NCBI RefSeq assembly: GCF_022662335.1
Contig: NZ_JAKNQJ010000001.1
Coordinates: 248,001 to 312,000, forward strand
Direction: 5' to 3'
Source: Sphingomonas sp. CROZ-RG-20F-R02-07
Lineage (GTDB): Bacteria; Pseudomonadota; Alphaproteobacteria; Sphingomonadales; Sphingomonadaceae
Length of the DNA: 64,000 nucleotides
The notes under the pieces are model-generated. The model saw nothing but the letters and a program-made list of their open reading frames with translations. It ran no database searches and had not been told where the DNA came from. Of the stretch, positions 41,744 to 49,037 are shown in pieces (within the stretch, counting starts at the first letter, position 1; each line of letters begins with the position of its first letter). The translations under genes were made by a program, and so were the position numbers.

Positions 41744-44700
41744 CCGCGCGTGCCCATCTGCCGGCGCCGGGCGCGCGTTGCATTGGCGTTGCCCATCTGA
41801 GCCCCGCCTGCCACGATCGACGGGGCTGCCATCGCAATGCGGCCATCGGCACCGTCTGCGATCGTCGCATCGAGCATGTCGCTCTTCAGGTGGATCTCGA
41901 CACGAGCTGCGTTGCCGCCATTGTCATTCCCGGCCGCCGCCATCTGTCGCGACAGCGCAGCGGGATAAATCCGCGTCCCACTGGGCAGATCCTCGATCTC
42001 AGGCCCGTTCTCGTTCACCCAGGTCCGGCCGCCGGAGAAATTCTCCGTCCCCGAAGCGTTGTGCACGAGGCTGTTCGCGAAACCCGCGTTCGCCGCGTCC
42101 AGCGTGGAGTTGGTCAAGCCGCTCACAGATGAAGTGAGCGCTCCCGCCCCGCCGTCACCGAAGATCGATCCGAGCAAGCTCCCCGCCGTCGGCAGGTTGC
42201 TGTTGCCGTTCAGCATGTTCTTGAGCGGGTTCAGCAGGATCAGCTTCAGGAACTCGTCTTCGATTTCCTTCAGGACGGTCCGCCCAGCGTTGCCCCAATT
42301 GCGCCACGCGTCCGGTGACAGCATCGTGTCCGCGACCGAATCGCCAACCGATCGCATCTCGCCGAGCGAAGCGGACATGACCTTCAGCTTATCGTTCGCC
42401 TCGTCCTGCGCGGCGACACCGGCCAAGAGCTGGCGCACGTCGGCCTCTGCCATATCCGGGAATTGCCGGCGGATCGTGAGGGCGAGCCGCAGCTTGTCCA
42501 GCTCGACATCACGCTGATTATCGTTGGCACCGGCAAGCGCCAGCTCGCGCTGGGAAAGCGCCAAGCCATCACGCTGGTCGACCAGCGTGTCATGAATGAA
42601 CTTCTGCCGATCGGCTTGGTACTTGGCTTGGGCTTCGTCGACGCTCGAACTGACGAACGCGGTGCGTTGCGCCGGATCGACGTTGGCACCCCACTGGGCA
42701 TCGGCCGACCGGTTGGCAGCACGGTTGGCGGCATTCAGCGCGCCGTCCAGAGGGCTGTGCGCCATGTCTTCGATCGTCGCGCGCGTCTCGCCAGCGCGAC
42801 TGCGGCTGTCATCGATAGCCTTCGCCACGCCGGTCGCGGCCTCGGCAGCATGTGACCGCGTGAGAGCGGCGGTGTAGCCGTCGATTATGGTGGTGAGCTT
42901 GGCTTTTGCATCACCCTCGGCCGCATCGCGCATCGCGATCAGAGGCCGCAGGACATTCTGGTCCGCCAGCGCCTGGTTCATCGCATCGACGCTGATCGTG
43001 CCTGCCGCGACGGCGGCGTTGACCTTCTCGCGCGCGGCGGTTTCGTCGGATAGCGTGGCCACGGCCTTCGCGCCGTTGGCGGCTCCCTCCGCGATATCGA
43101 TGGCGAGCTGGCGCCGCGCCTGCGCTTCGACGTCGATCCCCTTGCGCGTGGCGTCCGTGGACGCTTTGCGGCGAGCTTCGGCCAGGACGCCCGCCGCGCT
43201 GCTTTTTAGATACGCGTCGGCGACGTCGAGGGCGCCGCGGGCGCTGGCATCCATCGCGGCAGCCTCGCGGGCCAGCGTCTCGGCATGCTTGTCGCCGGTG
43301 TGCTTGAACCGATCGGCCGCGCGCTCGCCGCGATACATGGCGTCAGCGGCGCGCTCCGCCGAGGTTTGGACCTTGCCGGCGTTCTGGGCCTCTTCGAGGT
43401 GCTGGCCCGCCAGCGCCTTTTCGGCCTTCGTGGTCGCGTGCGCCATTTCCTCCTGCGCCTTGCGCACCGCCAGATGCTGTTCGGCCGGCGGAAGATAGGT
43501 GCGGATCGCGTTCGTGTACGCGTCGAGCGCCGTGGCGGCATTGCGGCTGGCCTCGGCGTCCCCGCCGAAAGCATTGCCGCGAAGCGCATCCTGAAGAACC
43601 GAGCGCTTCTTCTTCAGCTCGTCGAGTTTGTCCTCGCCCGTGAAGCTATTCGTGATCCCGCGAGCCTGCTGCGCCAGCTGGTTGGTCCGCGCGGAATGAT
43701 CGGCAACCGACTGGCGTGCAGCCTGGGCGCGCATCTCGGCGATCTGCTTGTCGATGTCCGCCGTCGATCCGCCTTGCGAGAGGGTGACCAGGCGATCCTT
43801 CTGCAACTCGGCGATATGATACATGCCGAGCATGGCATCGATGCCCCGGCCTGCGTTCTCCAGTCCCGAACTCATCGCCGAGCCGAGCCCGCGCCAGAGC
43901 TTCGTCAGTTCGTTGACATGGTCGCCGGTCTTGTCGAGCGCAGCCTGGACGTCGTGCATCAGCGCGTTTTGCGCATCGAACAGCCGGTTCTGATCCATGA
44001 GCGCGCGTATCTCGTCGACCTGCGCGGCGGTTAGCAGCCCGAATTTGGCCGCCATCTCTTCGGCGCCCTTGGTGGGGTCCGTCATGGCCGCCCCGAGCTG
44101 CTTGTTTGCCTCCTTCATGTCGACGCCCATCTCGTCGGCATAGGTTCGGGAAATGGCGATGGCCGTCGTCAGCGCTTCGCCGCTCGACCGTGTCATCTGG
44201 AGGATCGCCAGTTCGGTCTCGCGCGCGGACGCCACGCTGACGCTGCCGCTGGCGGCGCCCTGCTGCGCGAACGCCTCCAACTGCGCGCCGGTCATCTCCG
44301 ACGTGCGAGCAAACCCCGTAGCAGCGCGATCCATTGATTCGAGCGCGTTGGCGTAGGCGACGGCAGCATAGACAGCGAGCCCGATCGCAGCGACGGACGC
44401 GCCGATCATCAGGTTCATGGGGCTGAACAACGCCGTGACCTTCGCCAGGCCGCCGCCCATGCCGTCATTGTCCATCGAAAGGACCTCGACACCCTTGTGC
44501 GCCTCCAGCGCGAAGGCGCGGAGCGGGCTCTGTCCGGCCATGACCGAGTCGGCGAAGCGGAGGACGGCGCTTTGCGCGGTTATGACCTGGGCACGGTTCA
44601 GCGACATAATGCCGGCATGCTCGGCCGCCTCGCGCTTGGCGGCGTTCAGCGCGGCGGCACTACCGGATACGGCTTTGGCGAAAAGCTCTTCCGACAGCCG

Positions 44701-45117
44701 GCCGGACGCCTTCAGCTCGGTAGCGTTGCGGATCTCCGCATTATAGGTGCGCTGGGCGACGGACAGGGGATCGAGCTTGGCCTTCAGCGCAGCGGAACGA
44801 GCGTCGAGATCCTCTTCCGCCTTTAGCAGCTCGCGCATGGCAGCGGCGGAATCGCGAGCGGATGCCCCACCATAGTTGGTAGCCGCGCCAGCCTGATAGA
44901 TCTGCTGCGTGCTGGTCTGCGGCGTGATCGCCGCCATCTTCTCCGACGCACGCGCCTGCCGGATCGTGGCCTGGGCGATCTCGTCGCCGGCCTTCTCGAA
45001 TTCCTTCGAGATGCGGCGCGCCTGGGCTGCACCGGCGTCGCCAAGTTCGGCAAAGCCGCCCTCGATGTCCGACTTCCCCGTCAGCGCGAGGCGAATGGCG
45101 ACAGACTTATCCGACAT
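41740..45117 (-). CDS. tail length tape measure protein
   Basis: The 1125-residue protein is the longest in the prophage. It has an Ala-rich helical coiled-coil body, a hydrophobic patch around residues 235-260 (MNLMIGASVAAIGLAVYAAVAYAN), and a C-terminal Gly/Asn-rich domain with GGRTWVNENGPEIEDLPSGTRIYP, a motif common at the end of tape measures. It sets tail length and enters the cell envelope with DNA. It starts 3 bases after the frameshifted chaperone T frame, as in lambda (gpGT then gpH). Confidence 0.93.
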   Translation of the reverse strand: MSDKSVAIRLALTGKSDIEGGFAELGDAGAAQARRISKEFEKAGDEIAQATIRQARASEKMAAITPQTSTQQIYQAGAATNYGGASARDSAAAMRELLKAEEDLDARSAALKAKLDPLSVAQRTYNAEIRNATELKASGRLSEELFAKAVSGSAAALNAAKREAAEHAGIMSLNRAQVITAQSAVLRFADSVMAGQSPLRAFALEAHKGVEVLSMDNDGMGGGLAKVTALFSPMNLMIGASVAAIGLAVYAAVAYANALESMDRAATGFARTSEMTGAQLEAFAQQGAASGSVSVASARETELAILQMTRSSGEALTTAIAISRTYADEMGVDMKEANKQLGAAMTDPTKGAEEMAAKFGLLTAAQVDEIRALMDQNRLFDAQNALMHDVQAALDKTGDHVNELTKLWRGLGSAMSSGLENAGRGIDAMLGMYHIAELQKDRLVTLSQGGSTADIDKQIAEMRAQAARQSVADHSARTNQLAQQARGITNSFTGEDKLDELKKKRSVLQDALRGNAFGGDAEASRNAATALDAYTNAIRTYLPPAEQHLAVRKAQEEMAHATTKAEKALAGQHLEEAQNAGKVQTSAERAADAMYRGERAADRFKHTGDKHAETLAREAAAMDASARGALDVADAYLKSSAAGVLAEARRKASTDATRKGIDVEAQARRQLAIDIAEGAANGAKAVATLSDETAAREKVNAAVAAGTISVDAMNQALADQNVLRPLIAMRDAAEGDAKAKLTTIIDGYTAALTRSHAAEAATGVAKAIDDSRSRAGETRATIEDMAHSPLDGALNAANRAANRSADAQWGANVDPAQRTAFVSSSVDEAQAKYQADRQKFIHDTLVDQRDGLALSQRELALAGANDNQRDVELDKLRLALTIRRQFPDMAEADVRQLLAGVAAQDEANDKLKVMSASLGEMRSVGDSVADTMLSPDAWRNWGNAGRTVLKEIEDEFLKLILLNPLKNMLNGNSNLPTAGSLLGSIFGDGGAGALTSSVSGLTNSTLDAANAGFANSLVHNASGTENFSGGRTWVNENGPEIEDLPSGTRIYPAALSRQMAAAGNDNGGNAARVEIHLKSDMLDATIADGADGRIAMAAPSIVAGGAQMGNANATRARRRQMGTRG

Positions 45118-45120
45118 GGG

Positions 45121-45528
45121 TCATTCCTCCTCTTCAGGGGCTTCGGGTTCGGCGATGATGCCGTCGAGGATCGCGGCCTCCACGGCCGGCAGGACGCGCG
45201 CGACGAGTTGACGATCGGCTTCGAGCGCGTCCGCCATCTGGAGGACAACGCCGTAGTCGAGACCGACCGGTTGCGTGATCGAGCCGGCAGGCCCGAGCGA
45301 GATGGTGGCGTAGCGCAGTTGCGAGCCGCAGCTCGCGATCACGTCCCAGGCAGCGTGGCCTTGCTCCGTCTGCGGTTCGTGGACGAGGTAGGGGCAGCCT
45401 TCTTCCCGTGCCGCTTCGTCGGGGCGGCAGCGGCCGTTTTCGCGCCATCGGCAGACTGCGGTGCAGTATTGGCTTCCTGCGTCTCCGCCTTTCCAGTGCC
45501 ACTTGGCGAGGCGGACGAGACGTTTCCC
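45121..45528 (-). CDS. T domain of the frameshifted G-T chaperone fusion
   Basis: A -1 frame open down to 45121 encodes 133 further residues (RLVRLAKWHWKGGDAGSQYC ... LDYGVVLQMADALEADRQLV) and has no good start codon of its own. Slipping at 45522-45528 would fuse it to the first 132 residues of G, giving about 265 residues. The T part contains a four-Cys cluster (YCTAVCRWRENGRCR then GCPYL) and a helical C-terminus ending in EEEE. In lambda, gpGT recruits tail-tube subunits to the tape measure; the same job is inferred here. Confidence 0.8.
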   Translation of the reverse strand, partial: GKRLVRLAKWHWKGGDAGSQYCTAVCRWRENGRCRPDEAAREEGCPYLVHEPQTEQGHAAWDVIASCGSQLRYATISLGPAGSITQPVGLDYGVVLQMADALEADRQLVARVLPAVEAAILDGIIAEPEAPEEEE

Positions 45529-45917
45529 TCCATGTCGGCGCGCACGAACGGCATGACATAGAGCCGGTCCGCCGGCTCGAACGTCCGTGGATCGGCGACG
45601 AACGCTTCGATGGTCTCGGGCGTGACGGGCACGGTATTGCCCTCGTCGTCGCCAATCCCCCGCCATTCGAGGATACCGCGGCGGATCAGCTCGCGCGACA
45701 TGGCGTCACCCGCCATCTCCAGATCGTCGGCGTCGATCTGGAGCGAGGCGGCAACCGCGCGGCGCGCGGCGCGCACACCGGCGATCGTGATAGGCGAGAA
45801 ACGCACCTCGACTGCCGGCCGACCCTTGCTCGCCGGACGCCCCTTTGCCGCACGTCGCGCCTCTACCGCCGGGTAGAGGGTCAGCCACGCCGGATCGGGC
45901 TTTGCCAGTGCGAACAT
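45339..45917 (-). CDS. tail assembly chaperone G
   Basis: The 192-residue protein read without frameshifting. A folded N-terminal part (VEVRFSPITIAGVRAARRAV ... LEWRGIGDDEGNTVPVTPETIEAFVAD) is followed by a low-complexity Ala/Thr/Lys tail. The upstream start and the gene before it overlap (TGATG at 45917). Position between tail tube and tape measure is that of lambda gpG. At codons 131-132 lies a G GGA AAC slippery heptamer in the correct phase, after which a -1 shift enters the T frame. The protein coats the tape measure during tail assembly. Confidence 0.85.
   Translation of the reverse strand: MFALAKPDPAWLTLYPAVEARRAAKGRPASKGRPAVEVRFSPITIAGVRAARRAVAASLQIDADDLEMAGDAMSRELIRRGILEWRGIGDDEGNTVPVTPETIEAFVADPRTFEPADRLYVMPFVRADMEGNVSSASPSGTGKAETQEANTAPQSADGAKTAAAAPTKRHGKKAAPTSSTNRRRSKATLPGT
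45481..45528 (-). promoter_or_regulatory. programmed -1 ribosomal frameshift signal (slippery site plus stem-loop)
   Basis: The heptamer GGGAAAC (45528 to 45522) is in phase as G GGA AAC, one base from lambda's GGGAAAG. Seven bases downstream CCGCCT (45514-45509) pairs with AGGCGG (45490-45485). Outer GTCT/AGAC pairs continue across a 3-base bulge, and GCCA/TGGC can pair within the loop. Spacing and phase are those of a stimulated frameshift site. Confidence 0.85.
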
Positions 45918-46219
45918 CAGGCGCCTGCCAGTGGCGTTGCGGCAGCGGGTTCGTCGACATGATCGACGATCGTTTCCGGCTCGATCCACTCGATCCGGAT
46001 GGCACGGTCTTCGTCGATCACCTTGAACCGATCGCCCTCGCGAATGAGGTTGCCGTTCTCGACGGCCATGCGGCGGATCTTGCCGGTCACGCTGTCGGCC
46101 TCGACGACGCGATCGATCGTCGCGCCAGTGGCCGCATCGACGATGCGCAGCCGTGCCGCGACATCGGCCGATGCTTCACCGATCTTGACGGCTGTCGGGG
46201 GAGGGGTCTGTTCGGACAT
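45917..46219 (-). CDS. small phage tail-region protein, unrecognised
   Basis: The 100-residue protein is mostly beta with TGATIDRVVEADSVTGKIRR and ending EPAAATPLAGA. It lies between tail tube and chaperone G, overlapping the latter (TGATG). No family is recognised, though a small structural or decoration role is likely from position. Confidence 0.6.
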   Translation of the reverse strand: MSEQTPPPTAVKIGEASADVAARLRIVDAATGATIDRVVEADSVTGKIRRMAVENGNLIREGDRFKVIDEDRAIRIEWIEPETIVDHVDEPAAATPLAGA

Positions 46220-46243
46220 TCGAAACTGCTCCTATCGGTCGTT

Positions 46244-47197
46244 TCAGGCGTAGCTGGCGACGTCGGTGACGAGGGTGGCGGTGAGCTGCGCGCCGGCCGC
46301 GCCGGACGCCTGCCAGTTGAACTGTGCCTGGATGCCCTTCGGGCCGGTGATCGGCCGCTTCGGTTTCGGCAGGAAGACGCGGGGCAGGTTGAAGTTCAGG
46401 CTGAAGCCGTCCGGTGTCGCCCAACCGAAGTTCAGTGCGACCGGCGTCTTGCCCCGCGCCTTGTTCAGCAGGGTCTGCGTCGCGAAACGCGTGTCGAGCG
46501 TGCCGCTGGACATCGCCTTGCCGGGATCGACGCCGGAGATCCGACCATCGGAGCGGATCACCTCCAGCTTTTCGAGCATGTTCGAGTACGAGATCGCGGC
46601 CGTGAGGATCTCCGCGATGACCGCGCCATCGACGGTGATCGAGCCGGTGGCCTGCGCGAAGCGCGGGCCGCGAAGCACCTGAAGGATGCCAGCCGCCGTC
46701 GCGACGGCAGGGTCCATCTCGCCCTGCGCGATCAGCGACAGGGTAGCGTTCAGCATGCCGCTGCGCGCCATCGCGATCTTCATCGTGTTGACGGCTGCAC
46801 CGTAGTGCATGCTGTAGATCGGCATTTCCGGGTTGCCGATCTCGATCGAGGTCGACGGGATCGACGATGCGCCGGACGAGAAGACGTGGACGAACTTGCC
46901 GGCCTGCGCGCCGGCGCCGGCGGAGGTGACCGGAGGCCCGAAGGTCTGCCGCAGCCAGAACCCGATTGCGCGCGTATCGACCGGCACGACGACATCGCCA
47001 TCGTTCGTGATGACGTCATAGGTCGGATCGAGGCCTTCGCGTCCGAAGCCGAGCTGATCGTCTTCGATCAGTGGCTGCTCTTCGCCGAGGCCGTGGCTGA
47101 CAAGCGGCAGCTTGAAGAAGTTGACGGCGGGCGTGATGCCGTAGGCCGCCTCGACCGCAGCGGCCAGGACGGCATTGATGCCCAAGGGACGTGGCAT
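46244..47197 (-). CDS. phage tail tube protein
   Basis: The 317-residue protein starts MPRPLGINAVLAAAVEAAYG and contains IPSTSIEIGNPEMPIYSMHY with repeated beta strands, a pattern of siphophage tail tube proteins. The ATG at 47197 has GGAGAA at 6 bases and is preferred over the ATG at 47209. It is the major component of the flexible tail. The gene before it encodes a gpU-like terminator, and chaperones and tape measure follow. Confidence 0.82.
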   Translation of the reverse strand: MPRPLGINAVLAAAVEAAYGITPAVNFFKLPLVSHGLGEEQPLIEDDQLGFGREGLDPTYDVITNDGDVVVPVDTRAIGFWLRQTFGPPVTSAGAGAQAGKFVHVFSSGASSIPSTSIEIGNPEMPIYSMHYGAAVNTMKIAMARSGMLNATLSLIAQGEMDPAVATAAGILQVLRGPRFAQATGSITVDGAVIAEILTAAISYSNMLEKLEVIRSDGRISGVDPGKAMSSGTLDTRFATQTLLNKARGKTPVALNFGWATPDGFSLNFNLPRVFLPKPKRPITGPKGIQAQFNWQASGAAGAQLTATLVTDVASYA

Positions 47198-47224
47198 GCT
47201 GTTCTCCATTGTAGCGGGGTGACG

Positions 47225-47656
47225 TCAGTTCAGCGGATCGGTTGTCGAGTAGGAGGCGACGATGTCGAACGTCGCCCAGCGCTGGGAGCCTTCGCCCGAG
47301 GGCGTGTCATCCTCGTCCGGGGCCTGCGCCTCCAGCCAGATGCAGAGGCCGCCGAGCGTCCGGTCGGCGACGATCGCGCGACCGAGATCGCCGAGCATCA
47401 CGTCCAGCGCGGCAGCCTGGTCCGCGTCCACCGACGGCGAGATCTCCAGCGTGATCGGATGGTTATAGGTGTAGCATGCAGGCGACAGGTCGATCTGCGG
47501 ATCGCCAGCAGCGCCAGGGTGGCCGATGACGACGCCACCGGCGGGAATGGATGCAGGGCGCGCACTGTCGACGTCGAAGCCGCGCACCTTGGCGTCCGGG
47601 AGCGCGACAGCCACAAGGGCCTTCAGCGCCAGGATCACGTCACGGCGCTTCGACAT
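47225..47656 (-). CDS. tail completion protein (gpU-like)
   Basis: The 143-residue protein begins with a helix (SKRRDVILALKALVAVALPDA) and has strands containing PITLEISPSVDADQAAALDVMLGDLG and FDIVASYSTTDPLN. This helix-strand order and the location between head-tail joining and tail tube genes fit lambda gpU, which caps the finished tail. Confidence 0.72.
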   Translation of the reverse strand: MSKRRDVILALKALVAVALPDAKVRGFDVDSARPASIPAGGVVIGHPGAAGDPQIDLSPACYTYNHPITLEISPSVDADQAAALDVMLGDLGRAIVADRTLGGLCIWLEAQAPDEDDTPSGEGSQRWATFDIVASYSTTDPLN

Positions 47657-47663
47657 GGATCGG

Positions 47664-48305
47664 TTATCCCAGTTGATCGGTGATCGATGCGGCGATCGAA
47701 GTGGCCCAGCGGTTAGCGGCGCCCTCGACGTCGAGCACCTTGGCGACGCGCACCGCTTTCACGAACACGAACATCAGGATCAGTTCGCGTTTGCGGCCCT
47801 GCGCCAAGCGGCCTTTGGTGGCATTGCGCACACCGGGACGCCTCACGCTTTTGGCACGCACCGCGTCGACGAACCCGAGCAGCGATCCACGCCGACCGGG
47901 GCGAAGGATCAGGTCCTGATTGAAGGCGGTCTCGACCTCGAACACGGTCATGCGAGGCATGCGACGGCCGCTTGCGCGCGGCACGTTCTTGGTCGGGATG
48001 GCGATGAACCGGTGGCCATTGATCGGCACGATCTGCGCGCCTTCGGCATAAGCCGAGATGATCGTCGGCGCCCGCGAATAAACATAGCCCGCCGGTTCGA
48101 TGCTCTCACCCGTCTCCGGGTAGGCAATACCCTGCCATGTCGTCGCCAGGCGGCTGCCGAGGCCCGCCCCACGCACCTGCTCCCGAAGCTCGTCCTTCAG
48201 GCCGGCTGCACCCTCGCGCATCGCATCGGTTACGACGCTGGCGATCTCGCCCTCGGCGGCTTTCAGAACGACATCGAGGCCGTCGAGAACGGCCGTGATG
48301 CGCAT
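47664..48305 (-). CDS. DUF6441-type phage protein
   Basis: This 213-residue protein resembles the DUF6441 family: an N-terminal helical part (GEIASVVTDAMREGAAGLKDELREQV), then AGLGSRLATTWQGIAYP, GYVYSRAPTIISAYAEGAQI, and FVFVKAVRVAKVLDVEGAAN near the end. The family occurs between head-tail connectors and tail completion proteins; lambda gpZ occupies the same position. It probably helps join tail and head. The ATG at 48305 overlaps the previous stop. Confidence 0.75.
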   Translation of the reverse strand: MRITAVLDGLDVVLKAAEGEIASVVTDAMREGAAGLKDELREQVRGAGLGSRLATTWQGIAYPETGESIEPAGYVYSRAPTIISAYAEGAQIVPINGHRFIAIPTKNVPRASGRRMPRMTVFEVETAFNQDLILRPGRRGSLLGFVDAVRAKSVRRPGVRNATKGRLAQGRKRELILMFVFVKAVRVAKVLDVEGAANRWATSIAASITDQLG

Positions 48306-48622
48306 CAGGCGATCTTCTTCACGTCGCAAGGCCAGACGCGCTTTGTGTCGAGCGTCGGCTCGCCGATCACGCGGTAGGTGCCGGCATTCGGGCCGGACTG
48401 CACGATCACCTCGTCACCCTCGGCCGGGGCGGAGACTTCGCTGGCCCGGACGCGGATCGTAGTCGCCTGGGAGATGAAGCTCGAATCGGAGAACTTCTGG
48501 TCTTCGCCCGCCGTTCCGAAACGGATCGTCACCGGAGCGGCGATCCCGTTCCAGGTGGCAGGTTCCCCGAACCGCACGAACGTGGTGTCGATCAGCCGCG
48601 CGCGCAGGTCGGGAAAGCCCAT
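48305..48622 (-). CDS. head-tail joining / adaptor protein
   Basis: The 105-residue protein contains a small beta-barrel pattern (EGDEVIVQSGPNAGTYRVIG followed by DTKRVWPCDVKKIA) typical of head-tail joining proteins of the gpFII/gp-adaptor type. I chose the ATG at 48622, which begins GFPDLRARLIDTTFVRFGEP; upstream reading is antisense-like. It sits between cement protein and DUF6441, matching the head-tail joint. Confidence 0.75.
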   Translation of the reverse strand: MGFPDLRARLIDTTFVRFGEPATWNGIAAPVTIRFGTAGEDQKFSDSSFISQATTIRVRASEVSAPAEGDEVIVQSGPNAGTYRVIGEPTLDTKRVWPCDVKKIA

Positions 48623-48627
48623 GACGA

Positions 48628-48960
48628 TCAGACCTGCGGCAGCAGTTTGACGTTGCCCGCGGTGTCGCCGGCCGCCTTCGGCTCGGCAGCCATGCCGATC
48701 TTGGTGTTGCCGACAGCGACGGTGGTCACGCGGGCATTCGCCGTGTCCCAGTAGAGCGTGTCGCAGGTGTTCCATGCGGTACCGGGCGCGCAGGGCAACG
48801 TGTAGACGCCGACGATCCAGCCCGAATAGCTCTGCCCCTCCAGCGCCGAGGTGGCGGGCACGACGAGGATACCGCCGATCAGCAGCGCGATGCCGCTGAG
48901 GACGCCGCCGGCAGGCGCGACGAAGTCGAGGGCGCGGCCCTCCTTAACGAAGTTCTTCAT
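48628..48960 (-). CDS. capsid cement protein (DUF2190)
   Basis: The 110-residue protein begins MKNFVKEGRALDFVAPAGGV and contains GWIVGVYTLPCAPGTAWNTC and LYWDTANARVTT, then NTKIGMAAEP. These are the signature segments of DUF2190 decoration proteins, which stabilise the expanded capsid. It follows the protease-capsid gene. Confidence 0.88.
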   Translation of the reverse strand: MKNFVKEGRALDFVAPAGGVLSGIALLIGGILVVPATSALEGQSYSGWIVGVYTLPCAPGTAWNTCDTLYWDTANARVTTVAVGNTKIGMAAEPKAAGDTAGNVKLLPQV

Positions 48961-49037
48961 GGACGTTCTCCCAGCCCGCGAGGCGGGCCGTAAGGGGTGG
49001 GGGAAGCCGCCCGGTCAGTGACGACCGGGCGAGAGGC

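Noticed and set aside
45121..45666. An independent 181-residue gene between chaperone G and the tape measure
   Set aside because: Its N-terminal third is antisense-like Arg/His-rich sequence within G, and it lacks a ribosome site. A -1 frameshift from G explains it better.
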